Assembly: GCF_026017845.1 (NCBI RefSeq)
Contig: NZ_CP100416.1
Span: 1,329,845-1,393,844 of the forward strand
Length of the DNA: 64,000 nucleotides
Origin: Amycolatopsis mediterranei
GTDB taxonomy: Bacteria; Actinomycetota; Actinomycetes; Mycobacteriales; Pseudonocardiaceae
Direction: 5' to 3'
Both the position numbers and the translations under genes were made by a program. Positions 16,504-23,684 of the stretch are shown here, piece by piece. A model generated the notes under the pieces. The model was not told where the DNA came from. It saw only the letters and a list, made by a program, of their open reading frames with translations, and did no database searches. Positions within the stretch are counted from its first letter, which is position 1, and every line of letters begins with the position of its first letter.

Positions 16504-18036
16504 TCAGTCAGCGTTCGCTGGGCTGGGCAGCAGTCGCAGGAAGCGTTCGCGCAGCTGCGGCGCGCGGCTCTCGCACAGCAGGAAGATCGCTGTGATGTCT
16601 TGATGGGAGAGCTGTCGCACGATGCGGCGCAAGATGGCCGTCGCGGAGAGGTGGAGTGCCGCGTCCAGCAAACGCAGGCCCACCGTCTCCTCGAAATCGA
16701 TGCAGCCGAGCAGGAGACGGCCGCCTGCCGCGGGCCGGCGCGATCCGAGCGCGACGATGATCTTCGCACTGGTGGCCGGGAAGTCGTCGGAGATTTCGTT
16801 GAGGAACGCGAGTGCTTGCCCCATGTCGTTGTCGACCAGTCGTTCGAGGTGGCTGAGCTGGGCACGTCGAAGATCCTCGGTGTAGCTGACCAAACCGGGG
16901 ATGGCTTGCGCCTGCGCCGTCTCCGCCAGGTAGGGATCGGTCGGCAGCCAGTCGATCGACCGCGCGGCGTGTTCGATCAACGCAGCCCACACGTCGGCGC
17001 TCGTGGCGCCCTTCCGGTGAGCGGCCGCTGAGAAGACCTGTCCATCGAAGTAGCTGCCGAACACGGCCGAGAAGTCCTTGTCGGCGGCGATGACGAGCAT
17101 CGTGCGGAGGCTGGGCGGAACGGCGTCGGGTGGGAGCGTGGGCCTGACCAAGTCAGCGACCACCTGTCTGGTCGCCGCTTCATCCTCCATGGCGGGCTCG
17201 GGTTCTTCGATCGGTGGTGGAGCGGGCACCTCGTCCGCTGCAGGGACGGGAGGAGGCGGAGGGAGGTAGGCGCTGTTGCGCGCGATAAGGAGGTCTTGCG
17301 CCGTCTCTCGCGACATCGTGCTGGGCTCCGGCCGTTGCCTCCCGTCCTGCAGGTTCAGACTGCGGAATCGTTGTCGCAGCTCCTTGTGGACCGCGGCCAA
17401 CGAGAGGTATTCGTTGGCGCTGGGGACGCCTTCTTCCAGGATGGCGGTGAGGAACTTGCTGAAGTATGTCTGTCCGCCGGGCACGACGTCGTAGACAGCC
17501 TTCTCAGAGGCCCTCGAGGCGGTCAGCGTGTACGCGCCTTCTACCTTCGACAGCATCTCCACCTGGTCAGCGACGCCGACGCCCTGCGTGCCCGCGGTGG
17601 CGATGCCGGAAAAACAGCAGTCGAGCATCACCACGCGCACACGGGCGTCGCAGTTGTAGTGCAGCTCGTCGCGGATGTCGTCGAAGCGCAACGAAGTGCT
17701 GTGCCGCAGGCGCGGATCTTTGCTCGTGTCCGTCAGTGCGAGCCCGAGTTTTTCGTTGGGAAGGAGTTGGCCGTGCCCGACGTAGTAGAACAGCAGCACG
17801 TCAGTGGTCTCGTGAATGAGCTTGGCCACCCGTTCCGGCACTCTGTCGCCGGTGTTCTGGTCCTCGAACACGGCAATCCGGGACTCCGGCCACCCGCACG
17901 ACGGTCCGGTGAGCGCGCGCCTCACCGCATGCAGGCTGCGGCTTGCCGCGGACATGTCGGGCAGCCCGGCGGTGTAGGTTGCGGTGCCGACCAGGATCGC
18001 GCGGGAGCGTTCGAAGTCAATGGCTGCGCCGGTGAT
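16504..18036 (-). CDS. caspase-like peptidase with C-terminal effector domain, non-standard start
   Basis: About 510 residues. The caspase (C14) fold is shown by FYYVGHGQ (catalytic His) and MLDCCFSG (catalytic Cys), plus DERM-type neighbouring strands. A Pro-rich linker (PPPPPVPAADEVPAPPP) leads to an uncharacterised helical domain of about 220 residues. The first in-frame ATG is at 17955, but clear caspase sequence (RAILVGTATYTAGLPD) lies upstream of it and runs back to the EACC1 stop in the same frame. No ATG, GTG or TTG occurs there. An ATC at 18036-18034 follows AGGGGAG by 7 bases and is my preferred start. The EACC1 neighbour marks this as a conflict-system protease; proteolysis after invasion sensing is the inferred role. 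Confidence 0.8.
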   Translation of the reverse strand: MTGAAIDFERSRAILVGTATYTAGLPDMSAASRSLHAVRRALTGPSCGWPESRIAVFEDQNTGDRVPERVAKLIHETTDVLLFYYVGHGQLLPNEKLGLALTDTSKDPRLRHSTSLRFDDIRDELHYNCDARVRVVMLDCCFSGIATAGTQGVGVADQVEMLSKVEGAYTLTASRASEKAVYDVVPGGQTYFSKFLTAILEEGVPSANEYLSLAAVHKELRQRFRSLNLQDGRQRPEPSTMSRETAQDLLIARNSAYLPPPPPVPAADEVPAPPPIEEPEPAMEDEAATRQVVADLVRPTLPPDAVPPSLRTMLVIAADKDFSAVFGSYFDGQVFSAAAHRKGATSADVWAALIEHAARSIDWLPTDPYLAETAQAQAIPGLVSYTEDLRRAQLSHLERLVDNDMGQALAFLNEISDDFPATSAKIIVALGSRRPAAGGRLLLGCIDFEETVGLRLLDAALHLSATAILRRIVRQLSHQDITAIFLLCESRAPQLRERFLRLLPSPANAD

Positions 18037-18039
18037 GGC

Positions 18040-18411
18040 TCAGCTCCCCTTGCCGGAGGGGACGCTCTTGCGGGCCACCTTCAGCAGCGTTTCCAGCGCC
18101 TCCGGGTCGGTGCCGGTCAGCTCGACCTCGACGTCCTGAATCTTCACCCGGACTTTGGTCACCCGCGCCTCGATCCAGGAGCGCAGCGCGCTCAGGAGCA
18201 CCGGCACCGCTCCGCCGGTTGTGCACAGCGCGACGAGGAAGTCCCAAGAGTCACCCTGCTCGCCTGGTTCGGACGGTGCGGGTACTGGCTCGAGTCGCAC
18301 GTTCCGCACGTCGCGCAGCCACTGCTGCAACCGAGGTACGTCCGCGCTGTCCGTCGGCGTGATCCGGACTTCGACGGCGGGACCGGCGGGCGAGACTTTT
18401 TCATCCTGCAT
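18040..18411 (-). CDS. EACC1-type effector-associated component
   Basis: 123 residues. The pattern of a short VEVRITPTDSADVPRLQQWL N-terminal strand-helix, a Gly-rich mid hydrophobic stretch (FLVALCTTGGAVPVLLSALRSWIEAR) and a C-terminal VKIQDVEVELTGTDPEALETLL matches effector-associated constant component 1, described in bacterial conflict systems as a constant partner of caspase and other effectors. It ends in TGA at 18042-18040, and the caspase frame continues directly behind it. It likely anchors or gates the caspase. Confidence 0.75.
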   Translation of the reverse strand: MQDEKVSPAGPAVEVRITPTDSADVPRLQQWLRDVRNVRLEPVPAPSEPGEQGDSWDFLVALCTTGGAVPVLLSALRSWIEARVTKVRVKIQDVEVELTGTDPEALETLLKVARKSVPSGKGS

Positions 18412-18426
18412 GCGCGATCTATCGCG

Positions 18427-18615
18427 TCAGGGCGAGATTTTGTGACAGATTCGGTCGTCCAACACGCCCTGGGCGTCGTCATCGTCTTTTCGTCGGGCCG
18501 ACGGCTCGCCGCAGGGTGTCGCCATGCGCCGCGCGTTGTCTTCCAGGAGCTGCGTCAGGTCCTCGTAGCGGCCCCATAGCGCCGGATCCCGGCGTGCCGC
18601 CTCGCCAATGGCCAT
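18427..18615 (-). CDS. possible small protein preceding EACC1
   Basis: 62 residues from ATG 18615 (a GTG at 18639 is the alternative), ending 15 bases before the EACC1 start on the same strand. The middle is a plausible amphipathic helix (ALWGRYEDLTQLLEDNARRMA); the C-terminus is charged. The ribosome site is weak. I recognise no family. If real it is the first gene of the EACC1-caspase operon. Confidence 0.35.
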   Translation of the reverse strand: MAIGEAARRDPALWGRYEDLTQLLEDNARRMATPCGEPSARRKDDDDAQGVLDDRICHKISP

Positions 18616-18678
18616 GGTCTGTTCGGCGCCGGCGGTCACCGGCTTGCGACAGGGAGCACGCGGCGACCCCGGGATCTA

Positions 18679-18694
18679 TGAGACGGTTGACTCA
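18679..18694. promoter_or_regulatory. TetR operator site 1, TGAGAC-N4-GACTCA
   Basis: Inverted repeat TGAGACGGTTGACTCA upstream of the small membrane gene at 18792. It shares the form TGAGNC-N4-GNCTC(A/G) with sites at 18726 and 19814; the last lies in front of the TetR gene at 19801, which makes that protein the likely ligand. Confidence 0.6.
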
Positions 18695-18725
18695 CAGCCT
18701 GCCCGCGTGCCAGAATCGCCCACTG

Positions 18726-18741
18726 TGAGACGCTCGTCTCG
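18726..18741. promoter_or_regulatory. TetR operator site 2, TGAGAC-N4-GTCTCG
   Basis: TGAGACGCTCGTCTCG, with a perfect 14-base core (GAGACG-CT-CGTCTC). It lies 47 bases downstream of site 1 and about 50 bases before the TTG start of the membrane gene, in the expected promoter region. Confidence 0.65.
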
Positions 18742-18791
18742 CACAACGCGGCGCTTGCCGGCCGACTCGTCTTTGCCCGAGGGGATCACCG

Positions 18792-19229
18792 TTGTCCGTT
18801 CAAGCATGGTTGCTGGTTTACGGCATGTTGTCCGCTTATTGCCTGGCCGGCTGCCTGATGGAGCATTTCGCCGTCTTCTCCGGGTGGCCGGCGGTCGGCG
18901 TCAAGGAATTCCGGACCGTCCAGACGGCTCAGGGGCATGGCAGCGGCATCGTCTATGTGGTACCGAAAACCCTGTTGACCGCGCTGGTGGTCGTCATGCT
19001 TGCCGGAGCACCCGATGCCGTTCCGGATTGGCCGTTGTGGGCCGGTTTGGCGGCGTTGACGGCGTCCTGGGTGTCGTTCGCTCTCATTCAGCTTCCGATT
19101 CAGCTGCACATACGGAAAACTGCCGATCAAGCCGCCATTGTTCGGCTGGTGCGAACCGATTGGATCCGGGTCGCTGCGATGGTGGCTCATTTCGCCTTCG
19201 CCGTCACCGCCATTGCGGGGGCGAGCTAA
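18792..19229 (+). CDS. small four-helix membrane protein under TetR control
   Basis: 145 residues from a TTG start at 18792, chosen because GAGGGG ends 7 bases upstream. Four hydrophobic segments lie near residues 5-25, 58-75, 82-102 and 125-143, with basic loops. I recognise no domain with confidence. Two copies of the operator of the neighbouring TetR gene lie upstream and a third lies before that TetR gene, so expression is probably induced by the TetR ligand. The 3' end overlaps the convergent TetR gene by 4 bases. A stress or solvent response role is possible but not shown. Confidence 0.65.
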   Translation: MSVQAWLLVYGMLSAYCLAGCLMEHFAVFSGWPAVGVKEFRTVQTAQGHGSGIVYVVPKTLLTALVVVMLAGAPDAVPDWPLWAGLAALTASWVSFALIQLPIQLHIRKTADQAAIVRLVRTDWIRVAAMVAHFAFAVTAIAGAS

Positions 19230-19801
19230 CCCGGCTGATCGTGCCAGGTTCCCACGCTGTCCACGAGCCGGCCGAGGAAATCGTCGGAAGCCGGGGCTCG
19301 CTGCATGGTCGCGCGGTAGACGATCGGCCCCACGAGCATCGCCGTCAAGTCGGGCGGCTCGATGTCGGCCTCCAGCTCGCCGGCGGCGACGGCCGATCGG
19401 ATGGCGGCGTGGATCCGTTCGGTGATCGTCTTGACGGACTCGTCGTGGGGGTGCGCGATCCGGGCATCCGAGAGCGCGGACTGCGCCAGTGTGAGCGAGA
19501 CGGCGGCGACGGCGGGGATGGCGAGCTCGTCGGCCATCTGCCGAAGCTCCTTGCGCAGCCATCGGCGAACGGGCGTCTCCGGGGCGCGGAACAGCGGGAG
19601 GTCGGCGCCGCCCATGGCGTCGAGCAGCAGCTGGTCGGTCCGGGGCCAGTGCCGGTAGACGGTGGCCCGGCCGACGCCGGCTTCCTGAGCGACTCGCTGG
19701 TGCGTCACCGCGTCGAGGCCCTCCTCGGCCAGCAGCCGCCGGGCGGCGGCGAGCATGGCCTCCCGGCTGCGCACCGCTCGCGGATCCGCTGAATAGCTCA
19801 T
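19226..19801 (-). CDS. TetR-family regulator
   Basis: 191 residues. The N-terminal helix-turn-helix is canonical (VTHQRVAQEAGVGRATVYRHWPRTDQLLLDAM, residues 32-63). The C-terminal ligand domain is of the common TetR_C type (RWLRKELRQMADELAIPAVAA). The operator at 19814-19829 sits immediately before the start, pointing to autoregulation, and the same motif occurs twice before the membrane gene at 18792. It is probably a local repressor of itself and that gene. Confidence 0.88.
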   Translation of the reverse strand: MSYSADPRAVRSREAMLAAARRLLAEEGLDAVTHQRVAQEAGVGRATVYRHWPRTDQLLLDAMGGADLPLFRAPETPVRRWLRKELRQMADELAIPAVAAVSLTLAQSALSDARIAHPHDESVKTITERIHAAIRSAVAAGELEADIEPPDLTAMLVGPIVYRATMQRAPASDDFLGRLVDSVGTWHDQPG

Positions 19802-19813
19802 CGTCGCATCTTA

Positions 19814-19829
19814 CGAGACAAGTGACTCA
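19814..19829. promoter_or_regulatory. TetR operator site 3, CGAGAC-N4-GACTCA
   Basis: CGAGACAAGTGACTCA lies 12 bases upstream of the TetR start at 19801. It matches the operators at 18679 and 18726 in both arms with the same 4-base spacer. This third copy ties the TetR gene to the motif. Confidence 0.65.
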
Positions 19830-20417
19830 TTGATGGGGAGGGCGATCCCGGCCGCCGGGCCGGATCGCGTCGACCAGCATGCGCACGAGTTGCTCCACGC
19901 TGACCCGCCAGGTGTTCTTCGACAGATGACCGCTGAGTTCCATTCCGGCGATGCCGTGCGCGCTCGACATCAGCAGGGCGCCGTAGCGGCCTGCGTCAGG
20001 CTCGCCGACCACGTCCGCGACGAGGACGAGGAACTCCTTTTCGAGACGGCTCGCAGCTTCGGCGGCGGCCGGCGTGTCCGCCGGAGTGCTGAACATCAGC
20101 GCATACCGGTGCGGTCGCCGCCGGGCGAGCCCGATCAGCCTCAGAACGGCCCACTCGAGCCGCGCCTCGGCCGTGGTGCCGGGGTCTGCGCGTGCTTGCT
20201 CGACGTCGTCCGCCAGCGCGTTCCACGCGTTGATCGCGAGCTGCGTCAGCAGGTGCTCCTTGTTCTCGAAGTGGCCGTAGGGTGCGCCACGCGAAACTCC
20301 GGCCCGCGCTCCGACCGCGCGGAGGGTCACCGCGGCCGGCCCACCCTCGTCCAGTAGTTCGGAGGCGGCGCGGACGAGAGCCTGTCGCGTGGCTGCGGCG
20401 CTCTCGGCTCGGGTCAT
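19827..20417 (-). CDS. TetR-family regulator divergent from SDR
   Basis: 196 residues from ATG 20417; an upstream ATG at 20444 lies inside an operator and is less likely. The helix-turn-helix reads VTLRAVGARAGVSRGAPYGHFENKEHLL. The C-terminal half contains RPHRYALMFST and LLMSSAHGIAGMELSGHL, matching the WHG-type TetR ligand domain. It is divergent from the SDR gene at 20469 with only about 50 bases between starts, and two identical-form palindromes fill that space. Repression of itself and the SDR gene is likely. Confidence 0.88.
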   Translation of the reverse strand: MTRAESAAATRQALVRAASELLDEGGPAAVTLRAVGARAGVSRGAPYGHFENKEHLLTQLAINAWNALADDVEQARADPGTTAEARLEWAVLRLIGLARRRPHRYALMFSTPADTPAAAEAASRLEKEFLVLVADVVGEPDAGRYGALLMSSAHGIAGMELSGHLSKNTWRVSVEQLVRMLVDAIRPGGRDRPPHQ

Positions 20418-20432
20418 GCCGGGCAGTCTAGT

Positions 20433-20480
20433 TGACAATGTCATCCGAGTTACGGGACAGTCGTTGATATGACAGTGTCA
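20433..20480. promoter_or_regulatory. paired TetR operators TGACANTGTCA
   Basis: Perfect 11-base palindromes TGACAATGTCA (20433-20443) and TGACAGTGTCA (20470-20480), centres 37 bases apart. The first overlaps a TTGACA -35-like box (20432-20437); the second overlaps the SDR start codon. Their placement between divergent TetR and SDR genes fits repression of both. Confidence 0.7.
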
Positions 20481-21431
20481 CATGAAGTACCCGATCTCAC
20501 GGGACGCACGATCGTCGTCACCGGGACGACCTCCGGCCTCGGCCTCGCCCTCTCCGGGGCACTGGCCGCAGCCGGTGCCCGCGTCCTGATGACCGTTCGC
20601 GACGCCGAGCGCGGAGCGGCAGCCGTCGAACAGGTGAGGGCCGGAATCGATGGTCCCGGCTCGGCTGAATCCGTGCTGCTCGATCTGGCCGACCTCGCCT
20701 CGGTGCGCGCCGCCGCCGCGGAGATCCGGGACCGCTCCGGGGACCGGGTCGACGTGCTGGTCAACAACGCCGCCGTGTCGCTGGGGCCGCACGCGCGGAC
20801 CCGCGACGGGTTCGAGCTGCAATTCGGGACGAACCACCTCGGCCCGGCCGCGCTGACCTGGCTGCTGATGCCGGCACTGCGGGCCGCCGGAAACCCGGAC
20901 CAGCCCGCCCGGGTGGTGACGACGTCGAGCCTGGCCCACCGCACCGGCGGGCTCGATCTCACCGACCTCAACTGGGAGCGCCGGCGCTATTCGCCGACGC
21001 GCGCCTACGGGGCCTCGAAACTGGCGAACGTGCTGTTCTCCGCGGAACTCGACCGGCGGTTGCGGCTCGACGGCGACCCGGTGCTGTCGATCGCCGCCCA
21101 CCCCGGGCTGACGGCCTCGGACCTGCTGAACAACGCCCTCGCCCGCGGCAACACGTGGAAAGCCCGCGTGCTCGTGCTGCCGGATCGCTGGGTGTCCCAG
21201 CCGGTCGCCGCCGGGATCCGGCCCCAGCTGCTCGCGGCCACCGGGCCGGTGCGCGGCGGCGATTACCTGGGCCCCACCGGGCCGTTCGAGATCCGCGGTC
21301 CGGCCGGGCCCGCGCACCGCTCGGCGGCCGCGCAGGACCCGGTGCTCGCCGGCGAGCTTTGGCAGGCCACGGCCACCGCCACCGGAGTCACCCCGGACCC
21401 GGGTCTTCGACCGGCGGCAAGCCGCCGGTGA
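20469..21431 (+). CDS. short-chain dehydrogenase/reductase (retinol dehydrogenase-like)
   Basis: 320 residues. The NAD(P) motif is TGTTSGLG near residue 17, the structural motif NNAAVS near 98, and the catalytic Tyr-Lys is YGASK near 178, with Ser in TTSSLAH. The length and the LADLASVRAAAAEI, FELQFGTNHLGP and YSPTRAYGASKLANVLF segments match the WW-oxidoreductase/retinol dehydrogenase-like branch. It is controlled by the divergent TetR gene. The start ATG overlaps the operator, so the transcript may be leaderless. The substrate is unknown. Confidence 0.88.
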   Translation: MTVSHEVPDLTGRTIVVTGTTSGLGLALSGALAAAGARVLMTVRDAERGAAAVEQVRAGIDGPGSAESVLLDLADLASVRAAAAEIRDRSGDRVDVLVNNAAVSLGPHARTRDGFELQFGTNHLGPAALTWLLMPALRAAGNPDQPARVVTTSSLAHRTGGLDLTDLNWERRRYSPTRAYGASKLANVLFSAELDRRLRLDGDPVLSIAAHPGLTASDLLNNALARGNTWKARVLVLPDRWVSQPVAAGIRPQLLAATGPVRGGDYLGPTGPFEIRGPAGPAHRSAAAQDPVLAGELWQATATATGVTPDPGLRPAASRR

Positions 21432-21475
21432 GCGGTGCGGGCTCGTCGTGTCCGGGAACCCGTCACTGACGGCAG

Positions 21476-22237
21476 TCAGGCGACCGACCAGCCGCCGTCG
21501 CTGGGCAGGACCACGCCGTTGATGTTGGCGGCGTCGTCGCTCAACAGCCACACGATCGAAGCCGCCACCTGTTCGGGTGCCGCCGGTGCGGGCATGGTGG
21601 CCTGCATGACCGGGCCACCGCGGCCGGCCGCGTACTCCGAACGCATCCCGCCGTCGATGCCGGTGATCGTCGGTCCTGGCGCGACCGTGTTGGCCCGCAC
21701 TCCCTGGGGGCCGTGGAAGAACGCGACGCTGGCGGTGTAGCCGACCACGGCGTGCTTCGACGCGGTGTACGCCGCACCGGCCGCCGACCCGCGCAGCGCC
21801 GCCTCGGAAGCGACGTTCACGATCGAGCCGCGCCCCGCTTCGATCATCGCCGGGAGCACGGCCCGGGTGAGCCGCATCGTCGCGGTCAGGTTGAGGCCCA
21901 GGACGCGGTCCCACACCGCGTCGTCCACTTCGGACGGTGGCAGGAAGCCGTCCATGATCCCGGCGATGTTGGCCAGTCCGTCGATCCGGTGGCCGCCGGC
22001 CGCGACGATCCGCGCCACGGTTTCCGGCTCGGTGATGTCCCCGGCGATGGCGGTGACGGATTCCTCGCCGCACTGTTCGACGAGGCCGGCCAGCCGGGCC
22101 GGGTCGAGGTCGGCGGCCACGACGTGGCCGCCTTCCGTGGCGACGCGGACCGCGGTGGCGCGGCCGATGCCCGATCCGGCGCCGGTCACGATGACGGTGC
22201 GGCCGGTGAAGCGGCGGTCATGGCCGTTCTGCGACAT
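21476..22237 (-). CDS. SDR-family oxidoreductase, last gene of the BVMO operon
   Basis: 253 residues from ATG 22237 (GAAAGGAAA just upstream). Motifs: TGAGSGIG near residue 17, NIAG near 90, Ser in NVASEAA, YTASK near 153 and the C-terminal GGWSVA. It is a classical NAD(H)-type SDR. It overlaps the MFS gene by 20 bases, so it is the fourth gene of the operon starting at 27027. A likely role is interconversion of the alcohol and ketone that feeds the monooxygenase. Confidence 0.88.
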   Translation of the reverse strand: MSQNGHDRRFTGRTVIVTGAGSGIGRATAVRVATEGGHVVAADLDPARLAGLVEQCGEESVTAIAGDITEPETVARIVAAGGHRIDGLANIAGIMDGFLPPSEVDDAVWDRVLGLNLTATMRLTRAVLPAMIEAGRGSIVNVASEAALRGSAAGAAYTASKHAVVGYTASVAFFHGPQGVRANTVAPGPTITGIDGGMRSEYAAGRGGPVMQATMPAPAAPEQVAASIVWLLSDDAANINGVVLPSDGGWSVA

Positions 22238-23684
22238 GGGTTTCCTTTCGCGGGGCGGCAGCGTCGGGCAGGTCGAGGCTGTCGCGGAGGGAGACGGGTT
22301 TGAGCAGGACCGCGGCGAGCACGCCGAGCAGCGCGACGCCGGCCGAGATGGCGAAGATGTGCCCGGTGGCGACGCCGTAGGCGACCGGCGGCGGAGCACC
22401 GGCGGCCTGACGGTCGGCGACTTGGCGGGCGAGGACCGCGCCGAGCACGGCGACGCCGATGGTGCCGCCGAGGGAGCGGAAGAAGGAGACGGTGGCGCTG
22501 GCCGCGCCGATGTCCCGGAGGGGGACGGCGTTCTGGACCACGAGCACGAAGTTCTGCAGGGTCATGCCGACTCCGGTGCCGATCAGGAGCATCGCGATGC
22601 CGATGAAGGGCAGGGGTGTGCGCTCGTCGATGAGGCCCAGGCCGGCGAAGCCGGCGGTGAGGCTGACCGCGCCGGTGACGAGGAACGGCTTGAGGCGGCC
22701 GGTGCGGCTGATCCGGCGGCCGGCGACGATGGAGGAAACCAGGATGCCTGCCATCATCGGGATCGTCAGCAGCCCGGCTTCTGTCGGGGTGCGGGCCCGG
22801 CTGACCTGGAAGTACTGGCTGAGGAAGACCGCGGCGCCGTACATCGCGGTGCCGGCGGCGAGACTGCCGAGGATGGCCAGCGCCGTGGTGCGCTGCCGGA
22901 TGATGCGGGGTGGGACGACGGGCTCGGCGGCGCGGGTTTCGACGAAGGCGGCGAGGCCGAGCAGGACGAGGGTGCCGCCGACCATCACGGCCGTCTGCCA
23001 GGAGGCCCAGCCGAACGCGTCCCCGGCGAAGGACACCCAGATCAGCAGCAGGCTGACCCCGCCGGTGATCAGGGTGGCTCCCCAGTAGTCGATCCGCACG
23101 TTCTCCCGGCGCACGACCGGGAGGCGGAGCGTCAGCTGCAGCAGGACGAGGGCGACGACGGCGACGGGCACGCCGATGAAGAAGCACCACCGCCAGCCCA
23201 GCCACGAGGTGTCGACGATGAAGCCGCCCAGCAGCGGTCCGCCGATGGTGGACAGCGCCGTGACGCTGCTCTGGTAACCGGCGTACCGCCCGCGTTCCCG
23301 CGGCGGGATCATCGCGGCGATGGCGATCTGGACCAAGGACTGCAGGCCACCGACGCCGACGCCCTGCAGCGCGCGGGCCCCGATGAGCTGGCCGGTGTTC
23401 TGCGCCAGGCCCGCGGCGATCGAGCCGGCGATGAAGACGACGGCGGTGATCTGGATGAGCGTCTTCTTGCGGTACAGGTCGGCCAGCTTGCCCCAGATCG
23501 GTGTCGCGGCGGTGGCCGCGAGCAGGGTGGCGGTCACCACCCAGGCGTACTGGACGGGCGTGCCGTGCAGGTCGTGCAGCATGCGGGGCAGCGCGGTGGC
23601 GACCACGGTGCTGCTCAGCGTGGAGACGAACAAGGCGAGCAGCAGGCCGCTGAGGGCCTGGAGCACTTGCCGGCGTGCGGTCAC
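22218..23684 (-). CDS. DHA2-family MFS exporter
   Basis: 488 residues from the GTG at 23684, which overlaps the upstream stop as GTGA. Fourteen hydrophobic segments are visible. The N-terminal LFVSTLSSTVVATALPRM carries the acidic-free DHA2 helix 1, helix 2-3 has WGKLADLYRKK, and helix 5 has the drug-antiporter motif C (ALSTIGGPLLGGF). By family it is a proton-coupled exporter of hydrophobic compounds. In this operon it may move the monooxygenase substrate or product. Confidence 0.88.
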   Translation of the reverse strand: MTARRQVLQALSGLLLALFVSTLSSTVVATALPRMLHDLHGTPVQYAWVVTATLLAATAATPIWGKLADLYRKKTLIQITAVVFIAGSIAAGLAQNTGQLIGARALQGVGVGGLQSLVQIAIAAMIPPRERGRYAGYQSSVTALSTIGGPLLGGFIVDTSWLGWRWCFFIGVPVAVVALVLLQLTLRLPVVRRENVRIDYWGATLITGGVSLLLIWVSFAGDAFGWASWQTAVMVGGTLVLLGLAAFVETRAAEPVVPPRIIRQRTTALAILGSLAAGTAMYGAAVFLSQYFQVSRARTPTEAGLLTIPMMAGILVSSIVAGRRISRTGRLKPFLVTGAVSLTAGFAGLGLIDERTPLPFIGIAMLLIGTGVGMTLQNFVLVVQNAVPLRDIGAASATVSFFRSLGGTIGVAVLGAVLARQVADRQAAGAPPPVAYGVATGHIFAISAGVALLGVLAAVLLKPVSLRDSLDLPDAAAPRKETHVAERP

